A DNA stretch of 64,000 nt from CALFMR01 sp035550595 (GTDB taxonomy: Bacteria; Acidobacteriota; Vicinamibacteria; Vicinamibacterales; SCN-69-37): NCBI GenBank assembly GCA_035550595.1, contig DASZOV010000140.1:8033-72032 (forward strand), given 5' to 3'. Positions 41,190 to 49,609 of the stretch are shown in pieces. The stretch's first letter is position 1. Each line of letters starts with the position of its first letter. A program made the translations under genes and the position numbers. The notes beneath the pieces are model-generated. The model was given only the letters and a program-made list of their open reading frames with translations, was not told where the DNA came from and did no database searches.

Positions 41190-41280
41190 GTCATCTTCTT
41201 CGCAGGGCGTTGGGGCCCCACCCCCAACGCTACGGCGCTTCGGCACCCTCACTGCGTTTGGGGCCTCGCGGTGTCAGCTT
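41190..41280. repeat. GGGGCCCCAC hairpin element, copy 5
   Basis: 3' of the PLP-decarboxylase gene. The hairpin at 41207-41230 has stem GCGTTGGGG/CCCCAACGC and loop CCCCAC, as in copy 3. GTCATCTTCTTCGCAGG opens the element and GCGGTGTCAGCTT closes it. Confidence 0.75.
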
Positions 41281-41308
41281 TGTTTGGTTCTGCCCCTGTC
41301 CCCTGCCT

Positions 41309-42679
41309 TCATCTCTTCGCAATCCGAATCATCGCGTCCGCGCTCCGCTCCACGTCCTCATCCGTCGTCGCCCAGGAGCTCACGCTGATTCGCATCGCGG
41401 TCCGTCCTTGCCACACGGTGACGCCGCACCAGCACGTGCCGTCGGCCTGGACGCGCTCGATGACATCGCGGGTACGCGTGTCGTCGCCGAAGCTGACGAG
41501 CACCTGGTTGAGCGCGACGTCGTTCAGGATCGCGAAGCCGGCCGCCGAGAGTCGCTCGGCGAAGCGACGCGCCTGGCCGCAGTTGCGGTCGACGATCTCG
41601 GCGATCCCCGCGCGGCCCAGCGTGCGGAGCGCGGCCCAGACCTCCACGCCGCGTGCGCGGCGTGACAGCTCGGGCGTGAAGTCGCTGGGATTGCGCACGC
41701 CGTCGCCCGACGGCAAGTACTCCGCGGTGATGGCCATCGCGGCGCGCAGTGCGTCAGGCTCGCGCACGAAGGCGAGTCCGCTGTCATAGGGCACGTTGAG
41801 CCACTTGTGCGCGTCGGTCGCCCACGAGTCGGCACGCTCGACGCCGGCGACGAGTGCACGCCGCGAGGCGGCTGCCTTCGCCCACAGTCCGAACGCGCCA
41901 TCGACATGCACCCACGCGCCGGCGTCGCGCGCGGCCGGCACGATCGCGTCGAACGAATCGCACGCGCCCGTGTTCACGTTGCCCGCCTGCAGACAGAGAA
42001 TCGTCGGCCCCTCGATCGGCGGCACCGCGTCGGCGCGCATGCGTCCCTGTCCGTCCACCGGCACGCGAACGACGCGCGAGCGGCCGAGACCGAGGAGGCC
42101 GAGCGACTTGAAGAGCGTGGGGTGGGCCTCGGCGCCGACGAGTACCGTGATGGGCGGCGCACCGAACAGACCGTCGGCCTCGACGTTCCACCCCGCGCGC
42201 GCGAGCACGGCATGCCGCGCGGCCGCCAGCGCCGTGAAGTTCGCCATCGTCGCGCCGGTGACGAAGCCGGCGCCCGTGCCGGCCGGCAGATCGAACAGGT
42301 CGACGAGCCAGCCGAGTGCGACGCGCTCGAGCATGGACACGCCCGGCGTCGGCGCGTGCAGGCCGGCGTTCTGATCCCACGCGCCGGCGAGCCAGTTCGC
42401 CGCGAGCGCCGCGGGCAGCACGCCGCCGATGACGAACCCGAAGAAGCGCGGCCCCGCGGTCGCGAGTGTGGCCGGCGACACGATGCGATCCAGTTCGGCG
42501 AGCACGTCGCGGTCGTTCGACTGGCCCTCCGGCAACGCGCGGTCGAGCGTCCCGAGCACGTCGATGGCCGCCGCGTCTGGCGCGACGCGCCGCTCGTCGA
42601 GACCGCCGAGATACTCACACGCGCGCCGAGCCGCGTCCTCGAGCAGCGCGCGCGATTCTGCGTTGTCCATGACGGGCAT
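41309..42679 (-). CDS. PLP-dependent group II decarboxylase family protein
   Basis: About 456 residues. It has the fold-type I decarboxylase layout: GATMANFTALAAARHAVLAR, the cofactor-binding WVHVDGAFGLWA and the PLP lysine in SWATDAHKWLNVPYDSG. Relatives act on aromatic or acidic L-amino acids, but the substrate is not clear; some members of this branch are annotated as aspartate or tyrosine decarboxylases. The start at 42679 has no strong ribosome binding site, and an ATG at 42670 is also possible. Confidence 0.88.
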   Translation of the reverse strand: MPVMDNAESRALLEDAARRACEYLGGLDERRVAPDAAAIDVLGTLDRALPEGQSNDRDVLAELDRIVSPATLATAGPRFFGFVIGGVLPAALAANWLAGAWDQNAGLHAPTPGVSMLERVALGWLVDLFDLPAGTGAGFVTGATMANFTALAAARHAVLARAGWNVEADGLFGAPPITVLVGAEAHPTLFKSLGLLGLGRSRVVRVPVDGQGRMRADAVPPIEGPTILCLQAGNVNTGACDSFDAIVPAARDAGAWVHVDGAFGLWAKAAASRRALVAGVERADSWATDAHKWLNVPYDSGLAFVREPDALRAAMAITAEYLPSGDGVRNPSDFTPELSRRARGVEVWAALRTLGRAGIAEIVDRNCGQARRFAERLSAAGFAILNDVALNQVLVSFGDDTRTRDVIERVQADGTCWCGVTVWQGRTAMRISVSSWATTDEDVERSADAMIRIAKR

Positions 42680-42701
42680 TCTGGCAGAAGTGCGAGCTGG
42701 A

Positions 42702-42719
42702 CTCGCGCGAAGGCGCGAG
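42702..42719. repeat. CTCGCGC-GAAG-GCGCGAG hairpin
   Basis: A perfect 7-bp stem with a GAAG loop in the 53-bp gap between the ADOP permease stop and the PLP-decarboxylase start. Same family as 41091-41106. Confidence 0.5.
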
Positions 42720-42732
42720 GACGCGAGACCAA

Positions 42733-45174
42733 CTACTCGGCGTTGAGCGCGGACCGAGGATCGATGGTTGCCGCACGCCACGCCGGCACGAGACACGCCG
42801 CAACCGCGACCACGACCAGCAGAAGCGGCGCCATCGTGAACGCCACGACGTCGAGCGGTGCGACGCCGAACAGGACGTTGGCCATCGCGTGCATCGTGAA
42901 CGCCGCGACCGTCACGCCGATCACGAGTCCAATGGCCGTCACGCCCAGGCCCTCGCGCAGCACCATGGCCACGAGCTCGCCGCGCGTGGCGCCGAGGGCG
43001 GCGCGCACGCCGATCTCGCGCCGGCGTTGCGCGACCGAGTACGACAGCACGCCGTACAGCCCGGTCGCAGCGAGCGTCAGCGCGAGTCCAGCGAACACCG
43101 CCAATACCAGCGTCGTCAATCGCGGTTCTGACACCGAGGCCGATATCTTCGATCCGAGCGGCCCGAGATGATCGAGGGTCGCTCCTGGATCGATCTGTTG
43201 GACGATCCGCCGCAGGAGCCGCGCCGTGCTCGACGAGTCGCCGCTGGTCTTCACGATGAGCGTCGCATCGCGCATCGTCGTCGCGGCATCTCGCAACGTG
43301 TAGATTTGCGGCTGCGGCGACGCGTCGAGGTCCGCCGGTAGCACGTCCGCTACGACACCTACGACTTCGACGACGCGATCGTCCTCACCAAAGAGACCGG
43401 TGAACGTGCGGCCAACGGCGACCTTGCCGTCGGCGAAATACTTCTTCGCGAAGCTCGCGTTCACGAGCATCGGAGCGATGGAAGCTCCCTCATCCGCCTC
43501 GCGAAAGAACCGGCCCTCCAGGATCCGCATGCCGAGCGCTTCGGCGTATCCGGGCGTGATGACGGCGCGGTACGCGTGCGCGATGACGGGCCGTCCATCG
43601 GCGGTCGTGACGCCTGGCAGCTCGAAACCGACGCTGACGATCATGTTGCCGAACGGCGCCATGCTGCCGGCTCCGGCGGCATGCACCCCGGGAACGTCTC
43701 GAAGACGCTCGAGCACGGAGGCCGTCAACCGAGACGTGTCGGACGCTCTCGACGCCATCACGTCGGCCGTCAGCACGTTCGTCGCGTCGTAGCCGGGATC
43801 GACTCGCGTCAAGTTCACGAAACTCCGCGCGAGCAGCGTCGTTCCAACGAGCAGGACCACCGCGAGGGCCGCTTCGACAACGAGGAGCAGGCGGCGGGCG
43901 CCGGTATCGTGTGTGCTCACGGTTCGGCCGCCGGATCCGATCGTCGTGGACAGATCGAGTTGCGAGCATCGGACCGCCGGCATCACCCCAGCACACGCGC
44001 CGACGCTGACGCAGGCAAGCGCCGCGACGACCAGAACCCGCCCATCGAAGTGAATCGCGTCGAGCCGCGGGAAGTTCGAGGGCGCGATGAACGGCAGCGC
44101 CGCGATCGCTGCCCATCCGATGAAAAGCCCCAAGCCGCCGCCGACGAGCGACACGACGAGGCTCTCGGTCAGGAGTTGGCGGACGATGCGCCTCGGGCCC
44201 GCGCCGAGCGCCGTCCGGACGAGCAGTTCCCGTGCGCGCCCCGTGCTGCGGAGAAGAAAGAGGTTCGCGACGTTCGCGCACACGATCAGCAACACGAGAC
44301 AGACGGCCGCAGCCAGGACCAGCAGCGCCGATCGGATGCGCGTCGTCATCTCGCCGGCCAGGGCGCGGACATGCACGTCGACAGGCCCACCGGCGCCGAA
44401 AATCACGTTCGCCGTGCCCGGGCGCTCGACAGCGCGTGCGACCGAAGTGCCCTCGGTCTCGGCCTGAACGACCGTCACACCATCTTTGAGCCGTCCGATG
44501 GCGTCGACGATGTCGACGTCGTCCTCGCTCGGCACGGCCATAGGGATGTAGAACGAAACGGGATGGCGCTCGTCGGACGGGCGGTCGGCTTCGGGCCCCG
44601 GAAACGCGAAGCCGGGAGGCGCGATGCCCACGACACGATAGTTCTCGCCATCGATGGCGAGGCGTTTGTCGAGAACTGGAGCACCGCCGAAACGCGCGCG
44701 CCACGTCGCATCGGTCAAGACGACGACTCGCGCTGCTCCCTTCTCACTATCCGCTGCGTCGAAAAAGCGGCCGTGCGCCGGTGCGACTCTCAGCACCGAA
44801 AAAAGCGAGGGCGTCGCGCGGACGCCGCGAAGCCGCTCGACGGGTCCTGCGTTCGCGACGGTGTACATGCCGACGTCGAACGCGCCGAGGCCATCGAGCG
44901 TCGCCGATGAGCGCTGCCAGCGCTGGTACGTGAGGTTGGTCAGAAGCGGCTCGTCGACCAGCGCCTGCGCGCCGCGGTGCACTTCCCACAGCCGGACCAG
45001 CCGGTCTGGTTGTTGATACGGCAGCGGTTGGATCAAGACGCCGTACACCACCGAGAAGACAGCCGACACACCGCCGACGCCCAAGGCAATCGTGACGAGC
45101 ACCGCCGCAGCGAACCCACGATGGCGCGCCAGCAGCCGAAGAGTGTGCACGACGTCACGCCAGAGTCCGCTCAC
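42733..45174 (-). CDS. ADOP-family (acidobacterial duplicated orphan) ABC permease
   Basis: 813 residues, GTG start with GGGAG 7-8 nt upstream. Two MacB/FtsX halves are fused: each has a periplasmic MacB_PCD-like domain, and membrane helices lie near residue 20, about 275-405 and about 690-800. The start MSGLWRDVVHTLRLLARHRGFAAAVLVTIALGVGG and the end AWRAATIDPRSALNAE are the ADOP signatures. No ABC ATPase is encoded next to it, hence 'orphan'. Such permeases are greatly expanded in Acidobacteria and have no established function; lipoprotein or toxin export and mechanotransmission are possible. Confidence 0.92.
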   Translation of the reverse strand: MSGLWRDVVHTLRLLARHRGFAAAVLVTIALGVGGVSAVFSVVYGVLIQPLPYQQPDRLVRLWEVHRGAQALVDEPLLTNLTYQRWQRSSATLDGLGAFDVGMYTVANAGPVERLRGVRATPSLFSVLRVAPAHGRFFDAADSEKGAARVVVLTDATWRARFGGAPVLDKRLAIDGENYRVVGIAPPGFAFPGPEADRPSDERHPVSFYIPMAVPSEDDVDIVDAIGRLKDGVTVVQAETEGTSVARAVERPGTANVIFGAGGPVDVHVRALAGEMTTRIRSALLVLAAAVCLVLLIVCANVANLFLLRSTGRARELLVRTALGAGPRRIVRQLLTESLVVSLVGGGLGLFIGWAAIAALPFIAPSNFPRLDAIHFDGRVLVVAALACVSVGACAGVMPAVRCSQLDLSTTIGSGGRTVSTHDTGARRLLLVVEAALAVVLLVGTTLLARSFVNLTRVDPGYDATNVLTADVMASRASDTSRLTASVLERLRDVPGVHAAGAGSMAPFGNMIVSVGFELPGVTTADGRPVIAHAYRAVITPGYAEALGMRILEGRFFREADEGASIAPMLVNASFAKKYFADGKVAVGRTFTGLFGEDDRVVEVVGVVADVLPADLDASPQPQIYTLRDAATTMRDATLIVKTSGDSSSTARLLRRIVQQIDPGATLDHLGPLGSKISASVSEPRLTTLVLAVFAGLALTLAATGLYGVLSYSVAQRRREIGVRAALGATRGELVAMVLREGLGVTAIGLVIGVTVAAFTMHAMANVLFGVAPLDVVAFTMAPLLLVVVAVAACLVPAWRAATIDPRSALNAE

Positions 45175-45203
45175 GGTTCGCTCCCCGTTTCGCGCCTTCG
45201 CGT

Positions 45204-45232
45204 GTCAGCTTCTTTGCAGTGGCGCGGGGCGG
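45204..45232. repeat. Truncated GGGGCCCC-family element
   Basis: GTCAGCTTCTTTGCAGTGGC followed by GCGGGGCGG, matching only the 5' part of copies 2 and 3. It lies 3' of the outer-membrane-protein gene, in the 102-bp gap before the ADOP gene, next to a TTCGCGCCTTCGCG tract at about 45188-45202. Confidence 0.45.
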
Positions 45233-45276
45233 TATCAATATTTTCTTTAACTTCTGGCTTCGAACTTCTAACTTCT

Positions 45277-46128
45277 TCAGAATCTCACCCGCAGCCCACC
45301 GCCGATTCGCGCGCCGCCGGTCGCGAGACGCAGGCGCGCGCCGAGAGGCGTGTCGACGTCCGCTGACGCGTGCGTGTAGCGCGCATCGAATCCCACGCCG
45401 AAATGTGGACGGAGATAGACGGAGACGTCCGCACCGGCCGCGATGCCGACCGTCGAGGTCGATGCGGCCGCGAGCGTCGCATGATCGAACTCGATTGTGT
45501 CGAACGGATAGGTGTCGGTGTACGAATAGTCGGAGACGAGATCCTGTCGGACGCGCACGACGGCCGGTCCCGCGAAGAGGCGCAGTACGACTCGACGGTT
45601 GAGCGGCACCAGCCAGGCCGCGTCGATCTCGACCGTTGTCTCCGTGTGCGTGGCATTGGGCGATGCGCCGGTGACGTGTCGCGGCTGGTCGAAGAAGAAC
45701 GGATGCGGGACGTCGATCGACATCGTCGCGCTTTCGCTCGTCGAGTACCGCGAGAACGCGGCACCGAGCCACAGTCCGTGCCACACGCGTAGTCCGCCGC
45801 TCACCTGCGGCACCGTGCGGCTCTTCGCGCGATAAGTCGCCGAGACGCGACCGGTTTCCTCGTAGGCCGGGAACGTGTCCGTCTCGGTTGCGTCACTCGG
45901 CGCGGCCTGCCAGGCCGCGTCAACGGCGAGAAACACGTTCGACGGCATGTCGCGTCGTCGTCGAAGGTCGACGCGCGTGAGTTGACGCGGCGTGTTGGTC
46001 GCCGCTTGCGGCGACGACCGCTGCGGCACGCCGGCCGCCTCTCCCGCCGGTGCCGCGTAGGCCGCGCCGGCGCACGCCATGAATCCGACCATGACCAGCG
46101 CGGCCGTCGGCCGCCAGACTCCAGTCAT
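45277..46128 (-). CDS. Outer-membrane beta-barrel protein, unrecognised
   Basis: 283 residues. A signal peptide (about 1-25, ending AAYA) is preceded by GAGGAG 7 nt from the ATG. The rest alternates hydrophobic and polar residues in strand-like blocks, with aromatic girdles, and ends in GGLRVRF, the terminal Phe expected of outer-membrane barrels. I cannot assign a family beyond OmpA/OMP_b-brl-like. It lies downstream of a secreted M4 peptidase gene and upstream of the ADOP gene. Confidence 0.75.
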   Translation of the reverse strand: MTGVWRPTAALVMVGFMACAGAAYAAPAGEAAGVPQRSSPQAATNTPRQLTRVDLRRRRDMPSNVFLAVDAAWQAAPSDATETDTFPAYEETGRVSATYRAKSRTVPQVSGGLRVWHGLWLGAAFSRYSTSESATMSIDVPHPFFFDQPRHVTGASPNATHTETTVEIDAAWLVPLNRRVVLRLFAGPAVVRVRQDLVSDYSYTDTYPFDTIEFDHATLAAASTSTVGIAAGADVSVYLRPHFGVGFDARYTHASADVDTPLGARLRLATGGARIGGGLRVRF

Positions 46129-46199
46129 TCAACGTCTCCTCGATCCTCGTTGGTTTCGAATCCGCGCGACGCGGCGAAGGCCTTCACGGGCCGTGTGCA

Positions 46200-48080
46200 T
46201 CAGCTCTGGGCCGGCTGAAGCAACCCGACGGCAATCATGGCGCCTGCAATCGCGTTCGCGGCGGGACTGCTGGCGCCATAGAGATCGACGGCTGCCTGAT
46301 AGACGGCGTAGGCCGCCGTCGACTCGTCCGCGTTGTTGGGCATGAGCTCGGTCATCGCGCGGAAGAACGCGCGCTCGATCTGGTCGCGGTGCTCGGAGCC
46401 GACGCCGGTGGTTCTCAGTCCAGACGTCGCGTCGGTCCCACCCTCGACAGCCAGATAGAACGCATGACTCAGCACCGTCGAGTTCGCGTGCGCGCCGCCA
46501 TTGTCCGCGCCGGTCGTGAAGAGCGACACCTGCGTCGTCCCCCCGATGAACGCCACGGGCGTCATGTACACGACCGTCGGATTCGAGGCCGGCCCGGCGA
46601 CGATGGTCATCGCATAGGCGAGCTGACGGCTGCGGTGATCGGGATACGGCACGCCGCCATCGTCGGTCGGAATCGCAAAGGCCGCCGGATCCTGCAGCGA
46701 TCGCACGCCGGCCAGCCCGTTGACGTCTTCGCCGACGGTGTAGTCACTCTCGAGTGGCCCGGCGCCCGGCGGCTCGAAGAAGAACTCGATGCTCGTGCCG
46801 AAGATATCGGAGAACGCTTCGTTGATCGTGGCCGGGTCGTTCGTGCCCAGCACGTATCGGCCCTGATCGCACCAGAACGGCATCTGCCGTCCGTTGGCGT
46901 CGATGAGCACGGTCGAGTCGCACGCGAACGACTCGCCCTGATAGGTGAACGTCGTCGGGCCGACGCCCGCCTGATAGATGGCGTCTTCGAATCCCTGCCC
47001 TGTCCGATGCGTCAGCGCGAACTCGGTGACGCCGTGCATGAGCTCGTGTCCGACGATGTCGAGCGCCGTCATCGGCACGCCGCCGGACGTGTCGCCGAAC
47101 ACCATGACGCCGTGCCCGCCGGGCCCGAACGGCGGAGGCGCGAAGAAGGCGTTGTCCTTGACGTGCCGATCGATGACGGCCGCGACGGGACCAGCGGCGT
47201 TGTCGAGGCCGACCCAGTGATGCTGCTTGTAGAAGTAATCGATCGTCCACCCGGTGTTGACGTGCGCGTCGACGATGCGTCCGTCGGTCCAGGTGTTGTC
47301 GGCGTCCGTGTCGTAATCGCTGTCGCCCGCGACGCCGTCATTCTCCAGGCGATCGGCCGTGGCGTCATCGCTCCGCGTATCGAACGTGCGGATGACTGAC
47401 GGTCGCAGATGGTCTTCGGTCCGATACGTGCCGCCCACGAGCGTCGTGCTGATCTTCTTGCGGTCGCCGAGCACGCCCGTGCCCGTGCCGATCTCGCGAC
47501 GCCACGCCGATCCCGTGTGCAGAATCTGCCCGGTCGTCGCGTCCACGTCGTCGATCGTCCCGCCGCGCAGGACGACGCGATACGCGAGCACGCCGCGACC
47601 GGTCACGCCGGGCAGAATGACGAGTGACGGCGCGCGGCCGGCCATGGGCGTCGTTCCAGCGGCCGCTGCCGCGAGTCGCGCCGCATCGTCCGGCGTCAGC
47701 GCGGGCGTGACGTCCACGTCGATATCGCGATAGAGCGTGCCGAACATCGCGACGGGCAGGGTTCCCTGGACTTCCATCGTCACCGAGCCGCCGGCCACCG
47801 GCACGCCGCGGAAGGACTGCGTCATCGTCCGAATCTGCCGTCCTGGCACGCTCGTGTCATCGTGCACGTCGGCGATCGTCAGCGTCCGCGCCGCCAGCAT
47901 CTGGTCGACGACGATGAGCGAGCGGCGGACGTCAACGAGCGAACGGGTGGCAATCGACAGACGGCCGTTCGATGCGGACGCTGGCGGACTGGCCGAGGGA
48001 GTTTGAGCGACGAGTCGAGAGCCTGAGGAACCGACGAAGACAATCGTTCCTGCCGTCACGAGACATACGAGCCACCGCAT
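46200..48080 (-). CDS. Secreted M4-family (thermolysin-like) metallopeptidase
   Basis: 626 residues from the ATG at 48080, with GGAGGT 8 nt upstream. A signal peptide (1-25) is followed by an FTP/PepSY propeptide (about 40-190) and the catalytic domain. The zinc site is HELMH (345-349), with the third ligand Glu421 in NEAFSDIFG and the catalytic His in DNGGAHANSTVLSHAFYL. Between HELMH and NEAFSD there are 71 residues, where thermolysin has about 19. This insertion contains two Cys (387 and 404) that could form a disulphide. It is probably autoprocessed outside the cell. Confidence 0.92.
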   Translation of the reverse strand: MRWLVCLVTAGTIVFVGSSGSRLVAQTPSASPPASASNGRLSIATRSLVDVRRSLIVVDQMLAARTLTIADVHDDTSVPGRQIRTMTQSFRGVPVAGGSVTMEVQGTLPVAMFGTLYRDIDVDVTPALTPDDAARLAAAAAGTTPMAGRAPSLVILPGVTGRGVLAYRVVLRGGTIDDVDATTGQILHTGSAWRREIGTGTGVLGDRKKISTTLVGGTYRTEDHLRPSVIRTFDTRSDDATADRLENDGVAGDSDYDTDADNTWTDGRIVDAHVNTGWTIDYFYKQHHWVGLDNAAGPVAAVIDRHVKDNAFFAPPPFGPGGHGVMVFGDTSGGVPMTALDIVGHELMHGVTEFALTHRTGQGFEDAIYQAGVGPTTFTYQGESFACDSTVLIDANGRQMPFWCDQGRYVLGTNDPATINEAFSDIFGTSIEFFFEPPGAGPLESDYTVGEDVNGLAGVRSLQDPAAFAIPTDDGGVPYPDHRSRQLAYAMTIVAGPASNPTVVYMTPVAFIGGTTQVSLFTTGADNGGAHANSTVLSHAFYLAVEGGTDATSGLRTTGVGSEHRDQIERAFFRAMTELMPNNADESTAAYAVYQAAVDLYGASSPAANAIAGAMIAVGLLQPAQS

Positions 48081-48134
48081 CCGCGTGGACCTCCATCCCG
48101 CAAATCGTGCCCCGGGTTGAAACGAACGGCGCGG

Positions 48135-48166
48135 ATCATACACCGGCTTTGCTCTTTCGCTATGCT
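48135..48166. promoter_or_regulatory. Candidate divergent -10 boxes for the M4 peptidase and MFS genes
   Basis: TATGAT on the minus strand (48140-48135), about 55 nt before the peptidase ATG, and TATGCT on the plus strand (48161-48166), about 36 nt before the MFS ATG, in the 122-bp divergent gap. No clear -35 hexamers. Confidence 0.3.
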
Positions 48167-48202
48167 GGATGCACAGGCACGCGCCCGCGCCGCTGCTGTC
48201 GT

Positions 48203-49432
48203 ATGTCACACGCCGCCACTCGCACCTCGATCGCCGTTCTCGTCGCCATTGCCGCCTCGCATCTCGTCAATGACATGCTGCAGTCGCTGCTGCCGGCGAT
48301 CTACCCCATGCTCAAGACGGGGTTCCATCTGGATTTCTGGCAGGTTGGGCTCATCACGCTCTGCAACCAGTTGACGGCATCGCTGCTGCAGCCGCTCGTC
48401 GGGCTCTACACGGACCGGCATCCGCAGCCGTACTCGCTCGCGGTCGGCATGAGCTTCACCCTGACGGGTCTCGTCTTGCTCGCGACGGTCACGCGGTTTC
48501 CGCTGCTGCTCCTGGCGGCGGCGCTCGTGGGGATGGGATCGTCGGTGTTCCACCCCGAGTCGTCGCGCATCGCGCGCGCGGCGTCGGGCGGACGGCACGG
48601 GTTCGCGCAGTCACTCTTCCAGACGGGCGGCAACGCGGGCGCGTCGCTCGGCCCCCTGCTGGCGGCGTTCATCGTCGTGCCGTACGGCCGCGGGAGCGTG
48701 GCATGGTTCACGATTGCCGCGTTCATCGGCATCGTGCTCCTCTGGAACGTCGGCCGATGGTACAAACGATCGGGCGCCGCCGACCGGCCGCACTCCGGCA
48801 CACGCGCGCATCACGCAGCGTTGTCGATCGGCCAGGTCCGGCTCGCCTTCGTCGTGCTGGTCGTGCTCGTGTTCTCGAAGTACATCTACCTGACGAGCCT
48901 CACGAGCTACTACACGTTCTTCTTGATCCACCGCTTCGGCGTCAGCGTGCAGAGCGCGCAGATCCACCTGTTCGCGTTTCTCGGCGCAGTCGCGGTCGGC
49001 ACGTTCGCCGGCGGGCCGATTGGCGACCGCATCGGACGCAAGGCGGTGATCTGGTTCTCGATTCTTGGCGTCCTGCCGTTCACGCTGGCGCTGCCGCACG
49101 CGAATCTCTTCTGGACGACGATCCTGAGCATCGTCATCGGACTCGTGCTTTCGTCGGCGTTCTCGGCAATCCTCGTCTACGCGCAGGATCTCTTGCCGGG
49201 CCGCGTCGGACTCGTCGCCGGACTCTTCTTCGGCCTCGCCTTCGGCATCGGCGGCATCGGCGCCGCCGCGCTCGGCAAGCTCGCCGACGTGACGGGCATG
49301 GACTTCATCTATCAGGTCTGCGCTTACCTGCCGGCCCTCGGCCTGCTGACGGCTCTGCTGCCGAACATCAAGCACGATTCGAGCACGGACAAGGAACCGG
49401 CGGCGTTGATCGGAGGGCTGGAAGAGGCCTGA
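48203..49432 (+). CDS. Fsr-type MFS exporter (fosmidomycin-resistance family)
   Basis: 409 residues with twelve predicted membrane helices. ASHLVNDMLQSLLPAIYPML at the N-terminus and the FHPESSRIARAASGGRHGFA loop are characteristic of the Fsr family of the major facilitator superfamily. Members export fosmidomycin and other small molecules by proton antiport. The start at 48203 is the first Met that gives the family N-terminus. The gene is divergent from the M4 peptidase and convergent with ppc. Confidence 0.9.
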   Translation: MSHAATRTSIAVLVAIAASHLVNDMLQSLLPAIYPMLKTGFHLDFWQVGLITLCNQLTASLLQPLVGLYTDRHPQPYSLAVGMSFTLTGLVLLATVTRFPLLLLAAALVGMGSSVFHPESSRIARAASGGRHGFAQSLFQTGGNAGASLGPLLAAFIVVPYGRGSVAWFTIAAFIGIVLLWNVGRWYKRSGAADRPHSGTRAHHAALSIGQVRLAFVVLVVLVFSKYIYLTSLTSYYTFFLIHRFGVSVQSAQIHLFAFLGAVAVGTFAGGPIGDRIGRKAVIWFSILGVLPFTLALPHANLFWTTILSIVIGLVLSSAFSAILVYAQDLLPGRVGLVAGLFFGLAFGIGGIGAAALGKLADVTGMDFIYQVCAYLPALGLLTALLPNIKHDSSTDKEPAALIGGLEEA

Positions 49433-49451
49433 CGCTGCTGCCACCGCTCAT

Positions 49452-49586
49452 GTCAACTTCGAACTTCGAACTTTGAACTTCGAACGGATGAGACGCCTTC
49501 GGCGCATCTGTTCAATTTCGAACACGATCGCCGAGCGAGAGCGCACGGCTCGTTTCTAAGTTCGCAGTTCGACGTTCGTAGTTGAC
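49452..49586. repeat. Inverted pair of TTCGAA repeat units between convergent genes
   Basis: A plus-strand unit begins GTCAACTTCGAACTTCGAAC right after the MFS gene and runs into GACGCCTTCGGCGC. A minus-strand unit begins GTCAACTACGAACGTCGAAC 24 nt after the ppc stop. Each convergent gene therefore has its own copy, and the pair forms a large imperfect palindrome. A separate hairpin CCGCC-GCGAAG-CGGCGG type (about 49592-49608) abuts the ppc stop. Confidence 0.7.
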
Positions 49587-49609
49587 GTTTTCCGCCGCGA
49601 AGCGGCGGC

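Noticed and set aside
46149..46165. GGTTTCGAATCC, resembling a tRNA T-arm
   Set aside because: No acceptor stem, D-arm or anticodon arm can be paired around it in the 71-bp gap.
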